From: Aurantibacter_A sp039941195
Lineage (GTDB): Bacteria > Bacteroidota > Bacteroidia > Flavobacteriales > Flavobacteriaceae
Length of the DNA: 64,000 nt
Direction: 5' to 3'
Assembly: GCF_039941195.1 (NCBI RefSeq)
Contig: NZ_JBDVFA010000012.1
Coordinates: 59,183-123,182 of the forward strand
The translations under genes were made by a program, and so were the position numbers. The first letter of the stretch is position 1. Every line of letters begins with the position of its first letter. This document shows positions 26,101-35,545 of this stretch, one piece after another. Below the pieces are notes generated by a model. The model saw nothing but the letters and a program-made list of their open reading frames with translations, did not search any database and was not told the DNA's origin.

Positions 26101-29100
26101 AATATGAGGTAAGTTTAAATGGTGGTGCTTTTGGTAGTGCTACACCTTTAACCTCAACAAATTTTTTATATAGTACAAATGTACCTGGTGATTATGTTTT
26201 TAGAGTAACGGACAATGAAAATTGTGTCGCAGAATCAAGCTCAATTACATTGAATCCACCCGTAAATATCGATCCTGCAGCAGTAGATGTTATTCCAGTA
26301 AGTTGTGGAAATACTGGGAATGGAGTTGTTACAATCACCCCAGATGCTACAAGTGGTATTCCTCCTTATGAAATAAGTTTTAATGGAGCACCATTTGGTT
26401 CACAATCTGTTTTCTCAAATTTGTCAGCTGGTACTTATCCATTTTTGGTACGAGATTCAAGAGGTTGTGTAACTGTGCCAGCAGATGCCGTTGTAGGAAC
26501 AGATCCTACGGCAGCACCAAATGCTACGGTTACTGAAGAGCCTGCTACTTGTAATGTTGGCGGGGGCCCAGTAAGTGGTGGTGTTAACATTACTGGAGTA
26601 ACACCGGGAAGTCCAGATTATACGATTATAATTTTAGATAATTTAGGCAACCCAACTGGTATTCAGGAAGATAATGTTAGTGTTTTTCCTCATCAAATTT
26701 TAGACCCTGCATTAATACCAGGTGACTACATTGTTGTCACTTTAGATTCAAATGGGTGTCGTGATGAAGATGCGGTAACCATTACGGAATCAACAATTAG
26801 TGTTGTTCCAGATTCAGTTGTTCCCACTTGTTCATTATCCGGTTTTAGTAATACTGTCGAAATTTTTGGAGGAACAGGACCGTTCTTAATTCGTTTAGAA
26901 AATGACCCAGCTGCACCCGTATCACCAAACCCAGGTCCTCGAAGACACACGTTTAACGGTTTACAGTATGGTGTAACATACACCGTAGAGGTTACGGATA
27001 CTGCAACAAATTGTATATATTTCGAAGAAATTCCGCCAGTTGATGGCCCATCTTTTGATGTTACTGCAACATCGACTCCTGACTTTTGTGATGTGAATAG
27101 AAATGGTGAAATCACTTATGAGGTAACTGGATTTACTCTTGGGCATCAATTACAAATTGACATTCTTGATAATTCAGATGGATCAATTACGAATGTAGAA
27201 ACGGTAACACCATTATCAGACCCTTATTCAAATACACATTTAGCTATTGCTGGTGATTATCAAATAATAGTAACGAGCTTAAATGATAATTGTCAGGATG
27301 CTGTAGGAATAATTGTAGAACAAAACTTACCAGGAATAGATATTCTTGTAGAAGAGCCACAAACTTGTAATACACCAGGTCAAATCGTTGTTCAAGGGAA
27401 TGGTGGTGATGGTGGACCTTATGAATTTGCTTATATGGCCTCAGGTTCAACTCCAGTTGCTGGTGATTGGACAACAGAGACGTCGTATATCGCGAATGCA
27501 AACACCTATGATGTTTATGTGCGAGACGGTAGTGGTTGTAGTTCTTTTGCAATAGCTACTATAATTCAAGATGACTCGGTATTGGATCCTCCAATAACTT
27601 CAGTAGTCAATCAATGTATTGTAACTGCAACAGCTTTTGATATTACAGTTACGGTACCAAATACTGTGGATACGCCTAGGTTTACTTTAGGCGGTGATGA
27701 ACGAATGATTCCAGATTTAGTTGATAATGGAACACATTGGGAATATACCTATACAGTATCTAGTCCAGGTACTTATTTTGTAGATGTAGTAGATGCCAAT
27801 GGTTGTTCTAGTCAAGGAACCGCGGTTGTTTATGATTTCTTATCCATTTCTGCTTCCTTTAGTTCGGACCCAACTTGTAATGCCGCTGATGGGGAAATAG
27901 AAGTGTTACCAATTGGAGGAAGTGATAATTTTAGTTATCAATTGCAAGATAGCGGAGGAACTAATATTGGAACACCTATTTTAGGTGATAGAACACAAGG
28001 ACAAATACCAAATGTTGCTCCAGGTAGTTATATTATTGAAGTAACGGATACAGAAACAGGTTGTGATGTATCGGTTAACGTTAATTTGGATGCTGCAACA
28101 CTACCAATCATTGATACCATTCATGAGAATGATATTTCTTGTGAAGGTGAGGATGACGGTAGTATAGATATTATTTTACAAGCAGGAACGGATATTGATG
28201 GCCCAATAGATTATAGACTTTTAGATTTTACAACAAGGAATTTAATTGATAGTAATGCCTCTGGTTCATTCATAGATCTTGTACCGGGTAGTTATGAAGT
28301 TGAGGTCGTAACTGCGCGAAATTGCATTGTTTTGTCCGGAGAGTTGGAAATCAACGAACCGTTACCTTTTACAATTTCAGCAAGTGCACCAGATTTTGCC
28401 TGTGAGCCGGGAGCGAACCGATATAGTTCTACGATAGTAACAGTTTCAGTAGTAGACCCAGGAACTGCTGGTCTAGGACCTGATTATCAGTATAGTATTA
28501 CAGGTTTTTCTAACTATCAATCCTCTAATACTTTCGAGATTGTAGATAATGGAGACCCAGCTGGCCAAACAATTACAGTATATGCAATTGATGCTAATGG
28601 ATGTGAAACAACAACTAGTGTATCAATCGCAGCGCCAAGTGATGTAACACCGACAATTACTGAAATTGATCCATTAAATTGTAGAGATGATGAAAGGGTA
28701 AGAATATTTGTACCTGCAACGCAAACTGCTAGTTTTACCGTAAGTACGGTGGCAGCAATTGCTATTGCACCAGTTTCAAACACTCCGGGAAATGATTATG
28801 TGGATATCTATTTACCTGAACCTGGTGACTATTTATTCGAACTACAAGATGATGAGCCAAATGGTTGTGCTTATCCATTACCAATACATACTGTAAATGT
28901 ACCTATTGTACCGACTGTTGTAATTACAGAAGCATCACCAATTTCATGTTTTGGGGCTAGTGATGGTGAATTATCAATAGAAGTAACAGATTATTCAGGG
29001 GTATACACATATAATGTATATAGCGGAAGCGACCCTACAAAGACTACAATAATCGCAACAGGATCTTTCGATACGGCTAATAATCCTGAAACTATAACTG

Positions 29101-31643
29101 GTTTAGCTGGAGGCAACTTTTTTGTAGAAGTGGTATCAACTGGTATGCCATTTTGTAGTGGGGATAGTAATGTGGAGACCATACGTTCGCCAAACGGGGC
29201 TCTTGATGTGAATGCTGTTGAGATTGGTAATGTGGGTTGTAATGAAGATACTGGTCATATCGAAGCTACGGGTATTAATGGATGGGATACAGTTGCCTAT
29301 GAATATAGATTATTACGTGATGACGGTTCTGGTTATGTAGAATTAGTGCCTTTTGGAACAAGTAATGATTTTGAAACCTTAGCAAGTGGAGATTACCAAG
29401 TTGAAATTAGAGATACCGAAGGTTGTACGGATACAGTAAATATTACTTTGGATCCAATTCCAGCCATTGAAGCAGGTATTCGAGAGCCTCAAGCACTTGT
29501 TTGTCCCAATGGTAATAATGCAATTTTAGAAGCATTTGATCCATCTTCTGGTGATGAAACCACTGCAACTGCTGGAGCAACAGGAGGGTATCCAGGAGCG
29601 GGTTATAATTACAGATTATTATACTTAAATAGCAATGATAATACAGATATTGCTTCGGCTAGTGGATTACAAAATTCACCAACTTTTATTGGCGCGAGTG
29701 GCGGTTATATAAGTGGTGGGTGGTATGCTATTGAAGTATCTTCGAGTTTTAATTGTATTGGAGTTACCAATCCATACTTTGTGAATCCTCCACCTCCAGT
29801 TCAACCTAAATTAATTCAAACAGCAGTACCAGGTTGTGGAGGTCAAGGTGAAATACAATTAAGTATAGAAAATTATAATGCATCTTTTATCTATGAGATT
29901 CAACCACTTGAAAATGGAGTTGTAGTTGGACCTTATTCTGATATGACAGGACAGACGATGCTTTTTACTAGAAGCGCAGGAATTAGTTATCAATTTGATG
30001 TACGTAAAAAGAACGCTTCGAATACATGTTTGGCAGTAAGAACCGGTGGTATTACTATGACTGATGCTGCCGCAATAGAATTTTTACCAAATTCACCAGT
30101 AGATGATATTTCGTGTTCAGGTGAACTGGATGGACGAATAGAATCATTTACAAATGGAGGAGTTGGTGGCAATCAATTTTACTTGTATAGTGGAGACCCA
30201 GTAGATGCCTATACTCCCGACACTGGTGCAACGTTAATACGAGGTCCACAAGATCATGGAACTTTCGAAGGTTTAGATGCCGGTTCCGAATATTACATTA
30301 CAGTCACCTCTGGTGCTACTTGTCAGGCAATAGCAGGGCCGTTTGAGATTACAAGACCAGTTCCAATTATTTTTGATGCGACACCAGAACCAATTTCATG
30401 TTTTGGTGAATCTGATGGTAGAATTGAAATTGAAGTTAATAGTGGTGGTGTAGGGTTATTGCAATTTGCAATTGCTCCTAACTTCAATGAGTTTTTTAGT
30501 GACCCTGCTACACCAGGAGCATACACTTTTGAAGATTTAGCTGCAGGAACCTACGAAATTTTGATTCAAGATGAGAATGGTTGTTTTGAAAAAGATTTTA
30601 TTACCGTAGTTCAACCAGATGAATTGATTATAAGTAATATTGCGACTACACCAGAAACGTGTATTGGGTTTGAAGATGGAACGGCGCAATTAACCATAAC
30701 CGGTGGAACTCCATTTGTTGATACGATTACAAATGAGGAATATTTTGAAACTAAGATTGTTGGACCTAATTCGGATGGCTCTGAAGTTTTTGAAAGAAAT
30801 GATAGTTTATATTTTGAAAATTTAATTGGAGGTGAAGGATATATTGTAATTGTACAAGATGCTAATCTTTGCTTTACAGATGTAATTATTCCGATTGAAA
30901 TAGGGGTTGATTTAACTGCTGATCCTAATATTCAATATGGTTGTGATGGTATATTCCCAAATAGTACTGTTACTATAGAAATGTTGGACACCAGTCTATA
31001 TCCAGAATTGTTATTTGCATTGAATCCGCTTGACCCAACTGATGCGACAAGCGCAAATGCTTCTAACACTTATACTTGGGGCGATCTTGATGCCGGTGAC
31101 CATACAGTTTATATATATCATGAAAATGGTTGTACGAACATTGTAGATTTCGTTATGGAAGCATACGATCCTTTAACATTATCAGCAGAGAAAACAGGTC
31201 CAAATGAAGTTACAGCAATTGCCGAAGGAGGTTATGGAGGTTATACGTATTCTTTCCAAGGTCAAAATCAAGGAGAAGACAATGTTTTTACGACTAATGA
31301 AAGTACAATTGTTACTATAGAAGTTACAGATGTTACAGGATGTGTGGCAGTCGTAACAATTCCATTTGAGTTTACCGGTATGCTAGAGATTCCTAATTTC
31401 TTTACACCAGATGGTGATGGAAATAATGATGTATGGTATCCAAAGAATAGAAACTATTTCCCGAATATAGAAGTCATTATTTATGATCGATATGGAAGGG
31501 TAGTGGCTCGCTTAGATCAGGTATCCAAATGGGACGGTAATTATGAATCCAAACCATTGCCATCTGGTGATTATTGGTATGAAGTTAATGCTAATGACAA
31601 GAGTAAGACGCACTATATAGGTCACTTTACATTGTACCGATAA
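23151..31643 (+). CDS. Giant SprB-like repeat adhesin, T9SS type B secreted
   Basis: The 2830-residue surface protein has a signal peptide (about 1-28) and a unique N-terminal region to about residue 190. An array of about 80-95-residue SprB-type modules follows to about 2740, then a type B C-terminal secretion domain. The modules recur with a Cys near the start (for example ITDVDITVNTTGGSAPYT) and an ending like AGTYTITVTDxNGC, so each holds a likely disulfide pair. The last 88 residues contain IPNFFTPDGDGNNDVW, IYDRYGRVV and GNYESKPLPSGDYWYEV, the gliding-associated (CHU_C/T9SS type B) domain. Relatives such as SprB are gliding adhesins. No PorP/SprF partner gene follows. It is a monocistronic unit ending in a terminator. 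Confidence 0.92.
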   Translation: MHPTKSKHLLYALLLIVSSIVGTSAIAKTNVLELLSEVSTVFESESATIEINNGSEPTTTFEKNTLKNQDSKIAIAPMFATIFAAPDDSDVCSDDGLEVALFNLCGDSDNRIITLSGGPYPSAEWEILGGSCSPDLTETCPVRTNSCYSNVHTGADYTLNAASIPAGTGAEFRVLVGGVYHYFEVKKSTITQSYVKTDFICGVDGEIQITGLSSAYEFSMDNGSGFGPWQGPIFGNLNPGTYNIKARLKSTPGACEYPYQPITIDQLDMGIDVTFVDALCSGDTGSITVSVTGGVPGPFKYTLLDESLVAQEFTSFIADNPYTFSAVSFGTYTVQVETQQCQGDPGNGIDPPRQNRDTSNNPIVIGNGLDALDASTEVNSSFGCSTITDVDITVNTTGGSAPYTFTVNGGPSQPSYTGTTTYTVTSPGTYDFIITDDNGCTIPATASVENLDPPDVTANGIDGTCSNGGAKINFNVTDPKGYNLSYRVNSGDPWDTNPQISVPAGTYNDIEVRYQQGGFECTMTLAPVTVNTVGVISGTASKVSDRTCDGSGGVNGGQIDFGGTYSGGSGSGYVFSIDGTNFTTTESYPNLGPGTYTPMIEDGGGCRLELTPITILDVDPPTDIDFVTSDSNCAANTVDVQLVPTSGATIDNYSIISPVSINNGANDTFDNLDASQSYIFQITDSNNCTYTEGYSPDIISSIRARVKSGGDLKVCTGATDGTGTFLIDGFANNYTYNINGGTESSPQNDGEVVLPLSGAGTYTINITDADTGCTDSASFDIEEPATAITLTGDVTAMSCANGNLGRVVANSSGGWGSNRYELEYPDSSTAGPKAGTVFGNLSQAGSYTLTVEDVEGCTATFTFSLTPLDAPTIAFDAASSDLCYVAGTGATAAVTGAAGSDPTLQYRINGGTLQVSPVFNSLTPGTYSIEVVDGNNCSANINVTVNAQLRVNTSIETEIPCGGAPGEIRVEVSGGYTLGAGTKQYEVSLNGGAFGSATPLTSTNFLYSTNVPGDYVFRVTDNENCVAESSSITLNPPVNIDPAAVDVIPVSCGNTGNGVVTITPDATSGIPPYEISFNGAPFGSQSVFSNLSAGTYPFLVRDSRGCVTVPADAVVGTDPTAAPNATVTEEPATCNVGGGPVSGGVNITGVTPGSPDYTIIILDNLGNPTGIQEDNVSVFPHQILDPALIPGDYIVVTLDSNGCRDEDAVTITESTISVVPDSVVPTCSLSGFSNTVEIFGGTGPFLIRLENDPAAPVSPNPGPRRHTFNGLQYGVTYTVEVTDTATNCIYFEEIPPVDGPSFDVTATSTPDFCDVNRNGEITYEVTGFTLGHQLQIDILDNSDGSITNVETVTPLSDPYSNTHLAIAGDYQIIVTSLNDNCQDAVGIIVEQNLPGIDILVEEPQTCNTPGQIVVQGNGGDGGPYEFAYMASGSTPVAGDWTTETSYIANANTYDVYVRDGSGCSSFAIATIIQDDSVLDPPITSVVNQCIVTATAFDITVTVPNTVDTPRFTLGGDERMIPDLVDNGTHWEYTYTVSSPGTYFVDVVDANGCSSQGTAVVYDFLSISASFSSDPTCNAADGEIEVLPIGGSDNFSYQLQDSGGTNIGTPILGDRTQGQIPNVAPGSYIIEVTDTETGCDVSVNVNLDAATLPIIDTIHENDISCEGEDDGSIDIILQAGTDIDGPIDYRLLDFTTRNLIDSNASGSFIDLVPGSYEVEVVTARNCIVLSGELEINEPLPFTISASAPDFACEPGANRYSSTIVTVSVVDPGTAGLGPDYQYSITGFSNYQSSNTFEIVDNGDPAGQTITVYAIDANGCETTTSVSIAAPSDVTPTITEIDPLNCRDDERVRIFVPATQTASFTVSTVAAIAIAPVSNTPGNDYVDIYLPEPGDYLFELQDDEPNGCAYPLPIHTVNVPIVPTVVITEASPISCFGASDGELSIEVTDYSGVYTYNVYSGSDPTKTTIIATGSFDTANNPETITGLAGGNFFVEVVSTGMPFCSGDSNVETIRSPNGALDVNAVEIGNVGCNEDTGHIEATGINGWDTVAYEYRLLRDDGSGYVELVPFGTSNDFETLASGDYQVEIRDTEGCTDTVNITLDPIPAIEAGIREPQALVCPNGNNAILEAFDPSSGDETTATAGATGGYPGAGYNYRLLYLNSNDNTDIASASGLQNSPTFIGASGGYISGGWYAIEVSSSFNCIGVTNPYFVNPPPPVQPKLIQTAVPGCGGQGEIQLSIENYNASFIYEIQPLENGVVVGPYSDMTGQTMLFTRSAGISYQFDVRKKNASNTCLAVRTGGITMTDAAAIEFLPNSPVDDISCSGELDGRIESFTNGGVGGNQFYLYSGDPVDAYTPDTGATLIRGPQDHGTFEGLDAGSEYYITVTSGATCQAIAGPFEITRPVPIIFDATPEPISCFGESDGRIEIEVNSGGVGLLQFAIAPNFNEFFSDPATPGAYTFEDLAAGTYEILIQDENGCFEKDFITVVQPDELIISNIATTPETCIGFEDGTAQLTITGGTPFVDTITNEEYFETKIVGPNSDGSEVFERNDSLYFENLIGGEGYIVIVQDANLCFTDVIIPIEIGVDLTADPNIQYGCDGIFPNSTVTIEMLDTSLYPELLFALNPLDPTDATSANASNTYTWGDLDAGDHTVYIYHENGCTNIVDFVMEAYDPLTLSAEKTGPNEVTAIAEGGYGGYTYSFQGQNQGEDNVFTTNESTIVTIEVTDVTGCVAVVTIPFEFTGMLEIPNFFTPDGDGNNDVWYPKNRNYFPNIEVIIYDRYGRVVARLDQVSKWDGNYESKPLPSGDYWYEVNANDKSKTHYIGHFTLYR
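23721..31377 (+). repeat. Coding array of diverged SprB-type modules
   Basis: Modules of roughly 80-95 codons are repeated in tandem through most of the adhesin gene, recognisable by GGxxPY-like starts, GTYxxxVxD and NGC ends. They are diverged at DNA level, so this is a protein-level repeat rather than a recent DNA duplication. Module edges here are approximate. Confidence 0.75.
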
Positions 31644-31661
31644 AAGTTATAAAAAATGAAT

Positions 31662-31692
31662 AAACGGGCTCCATTTTGGTGCCCGTTTTTTG
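31662..31692 (+). terminator. Rho-independent terminator of the adhesin gene
   Basis: AAACGGGC (31662-31669) pairs with GCCCGTTT (31681-31688). A further CCA/TGG pairing lies inside after one T-T mismatch, and a T6 run follows (31686-31691). It sits 19 bases after the adhesin stop codon and just ahead of the esterase-like gene. Confidence 0.85.
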
Positions 31693-31743
31693 TAGTTTAA
31701 ATTCTTCAAAAATTTGTGTATCTTTTCCTTCTAAAGGAATTAA

Positions 31744-32460
31744 ATGAAATCATATTTTGTGCTTTTCATGGCCCTATTACTTTTACAAAGTTGTAAGGCG
31801 CAATCTAAATCTATTTTGATTGAGGATACTATTGAGACGATAGTAAAAGAAGATTTTCATTACTATTTATATTTTCCTGAGGCTTATGAGAGTAGTGAAA
31901 ATGAAGAATTTCCGATTCTGTTATTTCTTCATGGTGGAGGAGAATCGGGTGGTGACATAGAAGAAATTAAATCTAATGGACCTCCAAAACTAATTGCAGA
32001 AGGCAATGAATTTCCATTTTTGATATTAGCACCACAAAATCCACACGTAAAAAAATGGTGGAATACACGGGCTTTGATAAAATTATTAGATGAGGTTGTC
32101 GCTAATAATAGAGTAGACAAAAAAAGAATTTATATAACAGGATTAAGTAGAGGTGGAGGTGCGGCATGGGAGTTAGCTGTTCAGTATCCTGAAAAATTTG
32201 CCGCTTTAGCTGTAGTTTGTGGTATGGCACCATTGCCTTATGCGAATTGGTTAGATAAAGATATGCCAATTTGGGTTTTTCACGGAACAGAAGATAAGTC
32301 TATACCTTTCTCCGAATCTGAAGATATGGTGAAGAAGTTGAAAGCTATGGGACATAATATAAAGTTTACTGCATATGAGGGTGTAGGCCATAATTCTTGG
32401 GAAAAGGCATATACAACGGATGAACTTTATGAATGGTTTGTAAAACAACATCGAAATTAA
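31744..32460 (+). CDS. Alpha/beta-hydrolase lipoprotein (esterase/peptidase-like)
   Basis: The 238-residue protein has a lipoprotein signal (ALLLLQSC, Cys17) and an alpha/beta-hydrolase fold. Family marks are the oxyanion loop LFLHGGGESGG, the nucleophile elbow GLSRGGGA (Ser135), the acid region HGTEDKSIPF, and His in GVGHNSW. Proteins of this PF01738/PF00326-like group act as esterases, and some are carbohydrate or feruloyl esterases. The sulfatase gene starts two bases after its stop, so the two are an operon, suggesting removal of ester decorations from one glycan. The substrate is unknown. Confidence 0.82.
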   Translation: MKSYFVLFMALLLLQSCKAQSKSILIEDTIETIVKEDFHYYLYFPEAYESSENEEFPILLFLHGGGESGGDIEEIKSNGPPKLIAEGNEFPFLILAPQNPHVKKWWNTRALIKLLDEVVANNRVDKKRIYITGLSRGGGAAWELAVQYPEKFAALAVVCGMAPLPYANWLDKDMPIWVFHGTEDKSIPFSESEDMVKKLKAMGHNIKFTAYEGVGHNSWEKAYTTDELYEWFVKQHRN

Positions 32461-32462
32461 TA

Positions 32463-33968
32463 ATGAAAACTATATGTATTATGGATTTTAAAAGAAGTAG
32501 TGCCATTTTAATACTTTTTTTTATCGTCTTTGGGGCGAGCGCAAAAAATACCGAACCTAAGCCAGGTAGTAAAAAGAAGCCAAGAAATGTAATCTTCATT
32601 TTAACAGATGATCATCGGTACGATTATATGGGCTTCACCGGAAAAGTGCCGTGGCTGGAAACACCAAATATGGATAAGCTCGCCTCAGAAGGGGCCTATT
32701 TGCCAAATACTTTTGTAACTACTTCACTTTGTTCTCCAAGTCGCGCCTCAATTTTAACAGGTCAGTTTTCCCATTCACATACCATTGTAGATAATCAAGC
32801 TCCAGACCCTGGAAATCTTACTTATTTTCCTCAATATTTACAAAAAGCGGGCTATCAGACGAGCTTTTTCGGAAAATGGCATATGGGTGACCATGGCGAT
32901 GAACCACAACCTGGTTTTACCCATTGGGAAAGTTTTCCAGGACAGGGTGTTTATTACAATCCTACATTGAATATTAATGGCAAACAAACTGCCTATAAAG
33001 ACTCTACTTATATCACCGATTTGCTAACTGAACATGCTATAGATTGGCTTGATAAACGAGATAAGAAAAAGCCATTTTTTTTATATTTATCACACAAGGC
33101 TGTTCATGCAGGGTTTCAACCAGCGAAAAGACATAAAGGGAAATATAAAGGCAAAAGAATTGCATTACCTACTACTTATGATCAAACTAAAACGGGTGCT
33201 TACAAGGATTTAAAATGGCCACAATGGGTTGCAGACCAAAGAGTGAGTTGGCATGGGGTTGATTATATGTATCATGAAAATGAAGGTATTTATGATATGG
33301 TCGTAGATTATTGCGAAACACTTTTAGGCGTTGACGAAAGTGTCGGTTCTGTTATGGATTATCTTAAAAAGGAAGGTTTGGATGAATCCACATTAGTAAT
33401 CTATATGGGTGATAATGGTTTTAGTTGGGGTGAACATGGCTTAATTGACAAGCGTCATTTTTATGAAGAATCTGTAAAAGTACCTTTACTAGTTCGCTGT
33501 CCGGAATTATTCGAAGGTGGAAAAACGCCTCAACAAATGGTACAAAATATAGATATTGGTCCAACCGTTTTAGCTGAAGCAGGGGTTAAACAACCAGAAA
33601 ATATGCCTGGGGTATCTTTTATACCCATATTAACGGGAGATACAAGTGTTCCTAGTCGTAAAGAGGTATTTTATGAATATTATTGGGAATATGATTTTCC
33701 AATGACACCCACTGTTTTTGGTATGCGTACTGATAAATATAAATACATGAAGTTTCAAGGTATATGGGATAGAAATGAATTATATGATTTGGAAAATGAT
33801 CCTGATGAAATGTATAATTTAATTGCTGATCCAGATAAACAAGAAATTGCAAAATCAATGTCTATTGCGATTTACGATTGGTTGGAGCAAACAAAAGGAA
33901 TGCGAATACCTTTAAAACGCACAGTTAAATATCGTTTTGGTGATTTTAAACATAAGAATGAGTACTAA
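32463..33968 (+). CDS. Cys-type sulfatase (S1 family)
   Basis: The exported type I sulfatase hydrolyses sulfate esters. I use the ATG at 32463 (501 residues), two bases after the esterase stop; a second ATG at 32481 gives a cleaner signal peptide (MDFKRSSAILILFF). The formylglycine motif CSPSR (Cys84 counted from the 32481 start) lies in TSLCSPSRASILTG. Metal ligands are in ILTDDHRYD and YMGDNGFSWGEHG. It resembles arylsulfatase/N-acetylglucosamine-6-sulfatase-like members. It needs a formylglycine-generating or anSME enzyme encoded outside this window. Together with SusC/SusD nearby it points to use of sulfated polysaccharide or glycosaminoglycan-like material. Confidence 0.92.
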   Translation: MKTICIMDFKRSSAILILFFIVFGASAKNTEPKPGSKKKPRNVIFILTDDHRYDYMGFTGKVPWLETPNMDKLASEGAYLPNTFVTTSLCSPSRASILTGQFSHSHTIVDNQAPDPGNLTYFPQYLQKAGYQTSFFGKWHMGDHGDEPQPGFTHWESFPGQGVYYNPTLNINGKQTAYKDSTYITDLLTEHAIDWLDKRDKKKPFFLYLSHKAVHAGFQPAKRHKGKYKGKRIALPTTYDQTKTGAYKDLKWPQWVADQRVSWHGVDYMYHENEGIYDMVVDYCETLLGVDESVGSVMDYLKKEGLDESTLVIYMGDNGFSWGEHGLIDKRHFYEESVKVPLLVRCPELFEGGKTPQQMVQNIDIGPTVLAEAGVKQPENMPGVSFIPILTGDTSVPSRKEVFYEYYWEYDFPMTPTVFGMRTDKYKYMKFQGIWDRNELYDLENDPDEMYNLIADPDKQEIAKSMSIAIYDWLEQTKGMRIPLKRTVKYRFGDFKHKNEY

Positions 33969-33974
33969 AGAGCA

Positions 33975-35525
33975 TTATTCATCTAAATGGTGAATTGTTT
34001 TATTCTCAAGTAGCATTAAATCTATATTAGATGTTTTCCAAGCTTCTGTTAAATGTTTAGGTGCTTTTGCAAACGGGTGAGAAAATGAACTCAAAATAAT
34101 ATCTTGATCACCATCCTTATCTACATCACCAATATCCATTAGAAACCAATTCCCAAGTTTTGAATTTTTAAAAGTAAACGGATTAAATTGAAAGTTTTCT
34201 GATGTCTTATTTTCTAGATAAACAAATGAGTACCCAGGTTTTTTTTCATAATCTGGAAATGTAGATACTATTCCAAAATCTATATCTCCGTCTAAATCAA
34301 AATCATTTGAAACAACTCTGGTAGCACCATTTACGGCAAAAAAGTATTTTTCTTCAAAATTATTGTTGCCGTTATTTATATAAATCCGTAAGCCGTGGTA
34401 AGGTTTTTGCACAAAACTTTTATCAGCATTGTCACCATTGACGGTTACAATATCAAAATCTCCATCATTATCGTAATCGACTAATTCAAACCAACTTGAG
34501 CCATAAACCGGACTAAATTTTAGTACATTTTCTGCTACAAATTCTAAATTTTCTTTTTGATATAAAATTGTAACACCTTCACGACCTTGTGAGGTAAGCG
34601 TTACCAAGTCTTGTTTACCATCACCATTCATATCTTGTACAATAGTACGTATACAACCCGACATATTTAGTAGGGTCTTCTTTTCGTAACCATGCCTTTT
34701 TGTTTTCTTTAATAATGATAATTTACCCGTCAGATTCCCAAATTCACTTACAACCAGCTCTTTTTTACCATTCCTATTTAAATCGTCTACAACCGTATTA
34801 ACTGGTCTCTGAAGTGGAAAAGGAATTTGTTCTAAACTGTCTTTAGAAATAATTTCAATTCTACCGTTTGCAATTTCAGATGGATAAAGTTCACCAACGA
34901 TAGTAATATACTTTAAAGTGTTTGTTTCCGTTATATCTGTTATTGCTGGGCGTATTTTTTTGTTTGTCGTAGTATTATTTTTTTCAAAGTTGTATTGCAT
35001 TATATTACCGCTCATATCTGCGGATGTAATACTATTTTTCTGTTTATTATATTTTAAATGAGTAATATATGTGCCTGGGGTACTATCTAAATTAATAGCC
35101 TTGTGTATAAATTGAACTAATTCTTGAGGTTTTTTATTTTCATTACTAGAAACTAATGAATCGGGAGCCATAGCAATGATATAATTTCTTAAAAGTGTCC
35201 AATCTTCCATATTCATTCTAGGCGAATTAGGAAATAAACCAGTTTGCTTTATAGCTTGTTGTTCTGAATTAGAAAGATTTATATAAGGGTCATTATTAGT
35301 ATCTATTATGCCTAGCATGGCAGCCATGTCTGGTAACACACCGTTTTTCCATACTTCTTTAGGCAGGTTGTCAATTTTGGGTAAAAGATGGCAAGTAGCG
35401 CATTGATTATTATATAAAATTTCTGCTTTTTTATTAGAATTAGAACTGCAAGAAAATTGGATGAGTGTAGAAATACAAAATATAAAATTTATTAAAACAT
35501 GTTTGATCTTAATGTATACTTGCAT
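33975..35525 (-). CDS. FG-GAP/VCBS propeller lipoprotein with haem-c motif
   Basis: I start at the ATG at 35525 (516 residues); a TTG at 35534 would add three. A lipoprotein signal ends LIQFSC. Immediately behind it is a CATCH haem-attachment motif in a cytochrome-like segment of about 90 residues (NNQCATCHLLPKI to TLLRNYIIAMAPDSL). The rest is a beta-propeller with calcium-type repeats such as DDLNRNGKKE, DMNGDGKQD, DYDNDGDFD, DFDLDGDID and DVDKDGDQD. It is 20 bases downstream of the ASPIC/FG-GAP gene, with which it probably forms an operon. Function is unknown: surface binding or redox are both possible. It converges on the sulfatase with six bases between stops. Confidence 0.8.
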   Translation of the reverse strand: MQVYIKIKHVLINFIFCISTLIQFSCSSNSNKKAEILYNNQCATCHLLPKIDNLPKEVWKNGVLPDMAAMLGIIDTNNDPYINLSNSEQQAIKQTGLFPNSPRMNMEDWTLLRNYIIAMAPDSLVSSNENKKPQELVQFIHKAINLDSTPGTYITHLKYNKQKNSITSADMSGNIMQYNFEKNNTTTNKKIRPAITDITETNTLKYITIVGELYPSEIANGRIEIISKDSLEQIPFPLQRPVNTVVDDLNRNGKKELVVSEFGNLTGKLSLLKKTKRHGYEKKTLLNMSGCIRTIVQDMNGDGKQDLVTLTSQGREGVTILYQKENLEFVAENVLKFSPVYGSSWFELVDYDNDGDFDIVTVNGDNADKSFVQKPYHGLRIYINNGNNNFEEKYFFAVNGATRVVSNDFDLDGDIDFGIVSTFPDYEKKPGYSFVYLENKTSENFQFNPFTFKNSKLGNWFLMDIGDVDKDGDQDIILSSFSHPFAKAPKHLTEAWKTSNIDLMLLENKTIHHLDE

Positions 35526-35545
35526 ATTTGTCAAAAGCAGTTGAA

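Noticed and set aside
23354..30526. Several minus-strand open frames of 60-130 codons inside the adhesin gene
   Set aside because: They are low-complexity shadows of the Thr/Gly/Val-rich repeat modules, without family similarity or start context.
23721..31377. CRISPR or satellite-like repeat array
   Set aside because: The periodicity is at protein level with about 250-base, strongly diverged units in one continuous reading frame; no short identical repeats with spacers.
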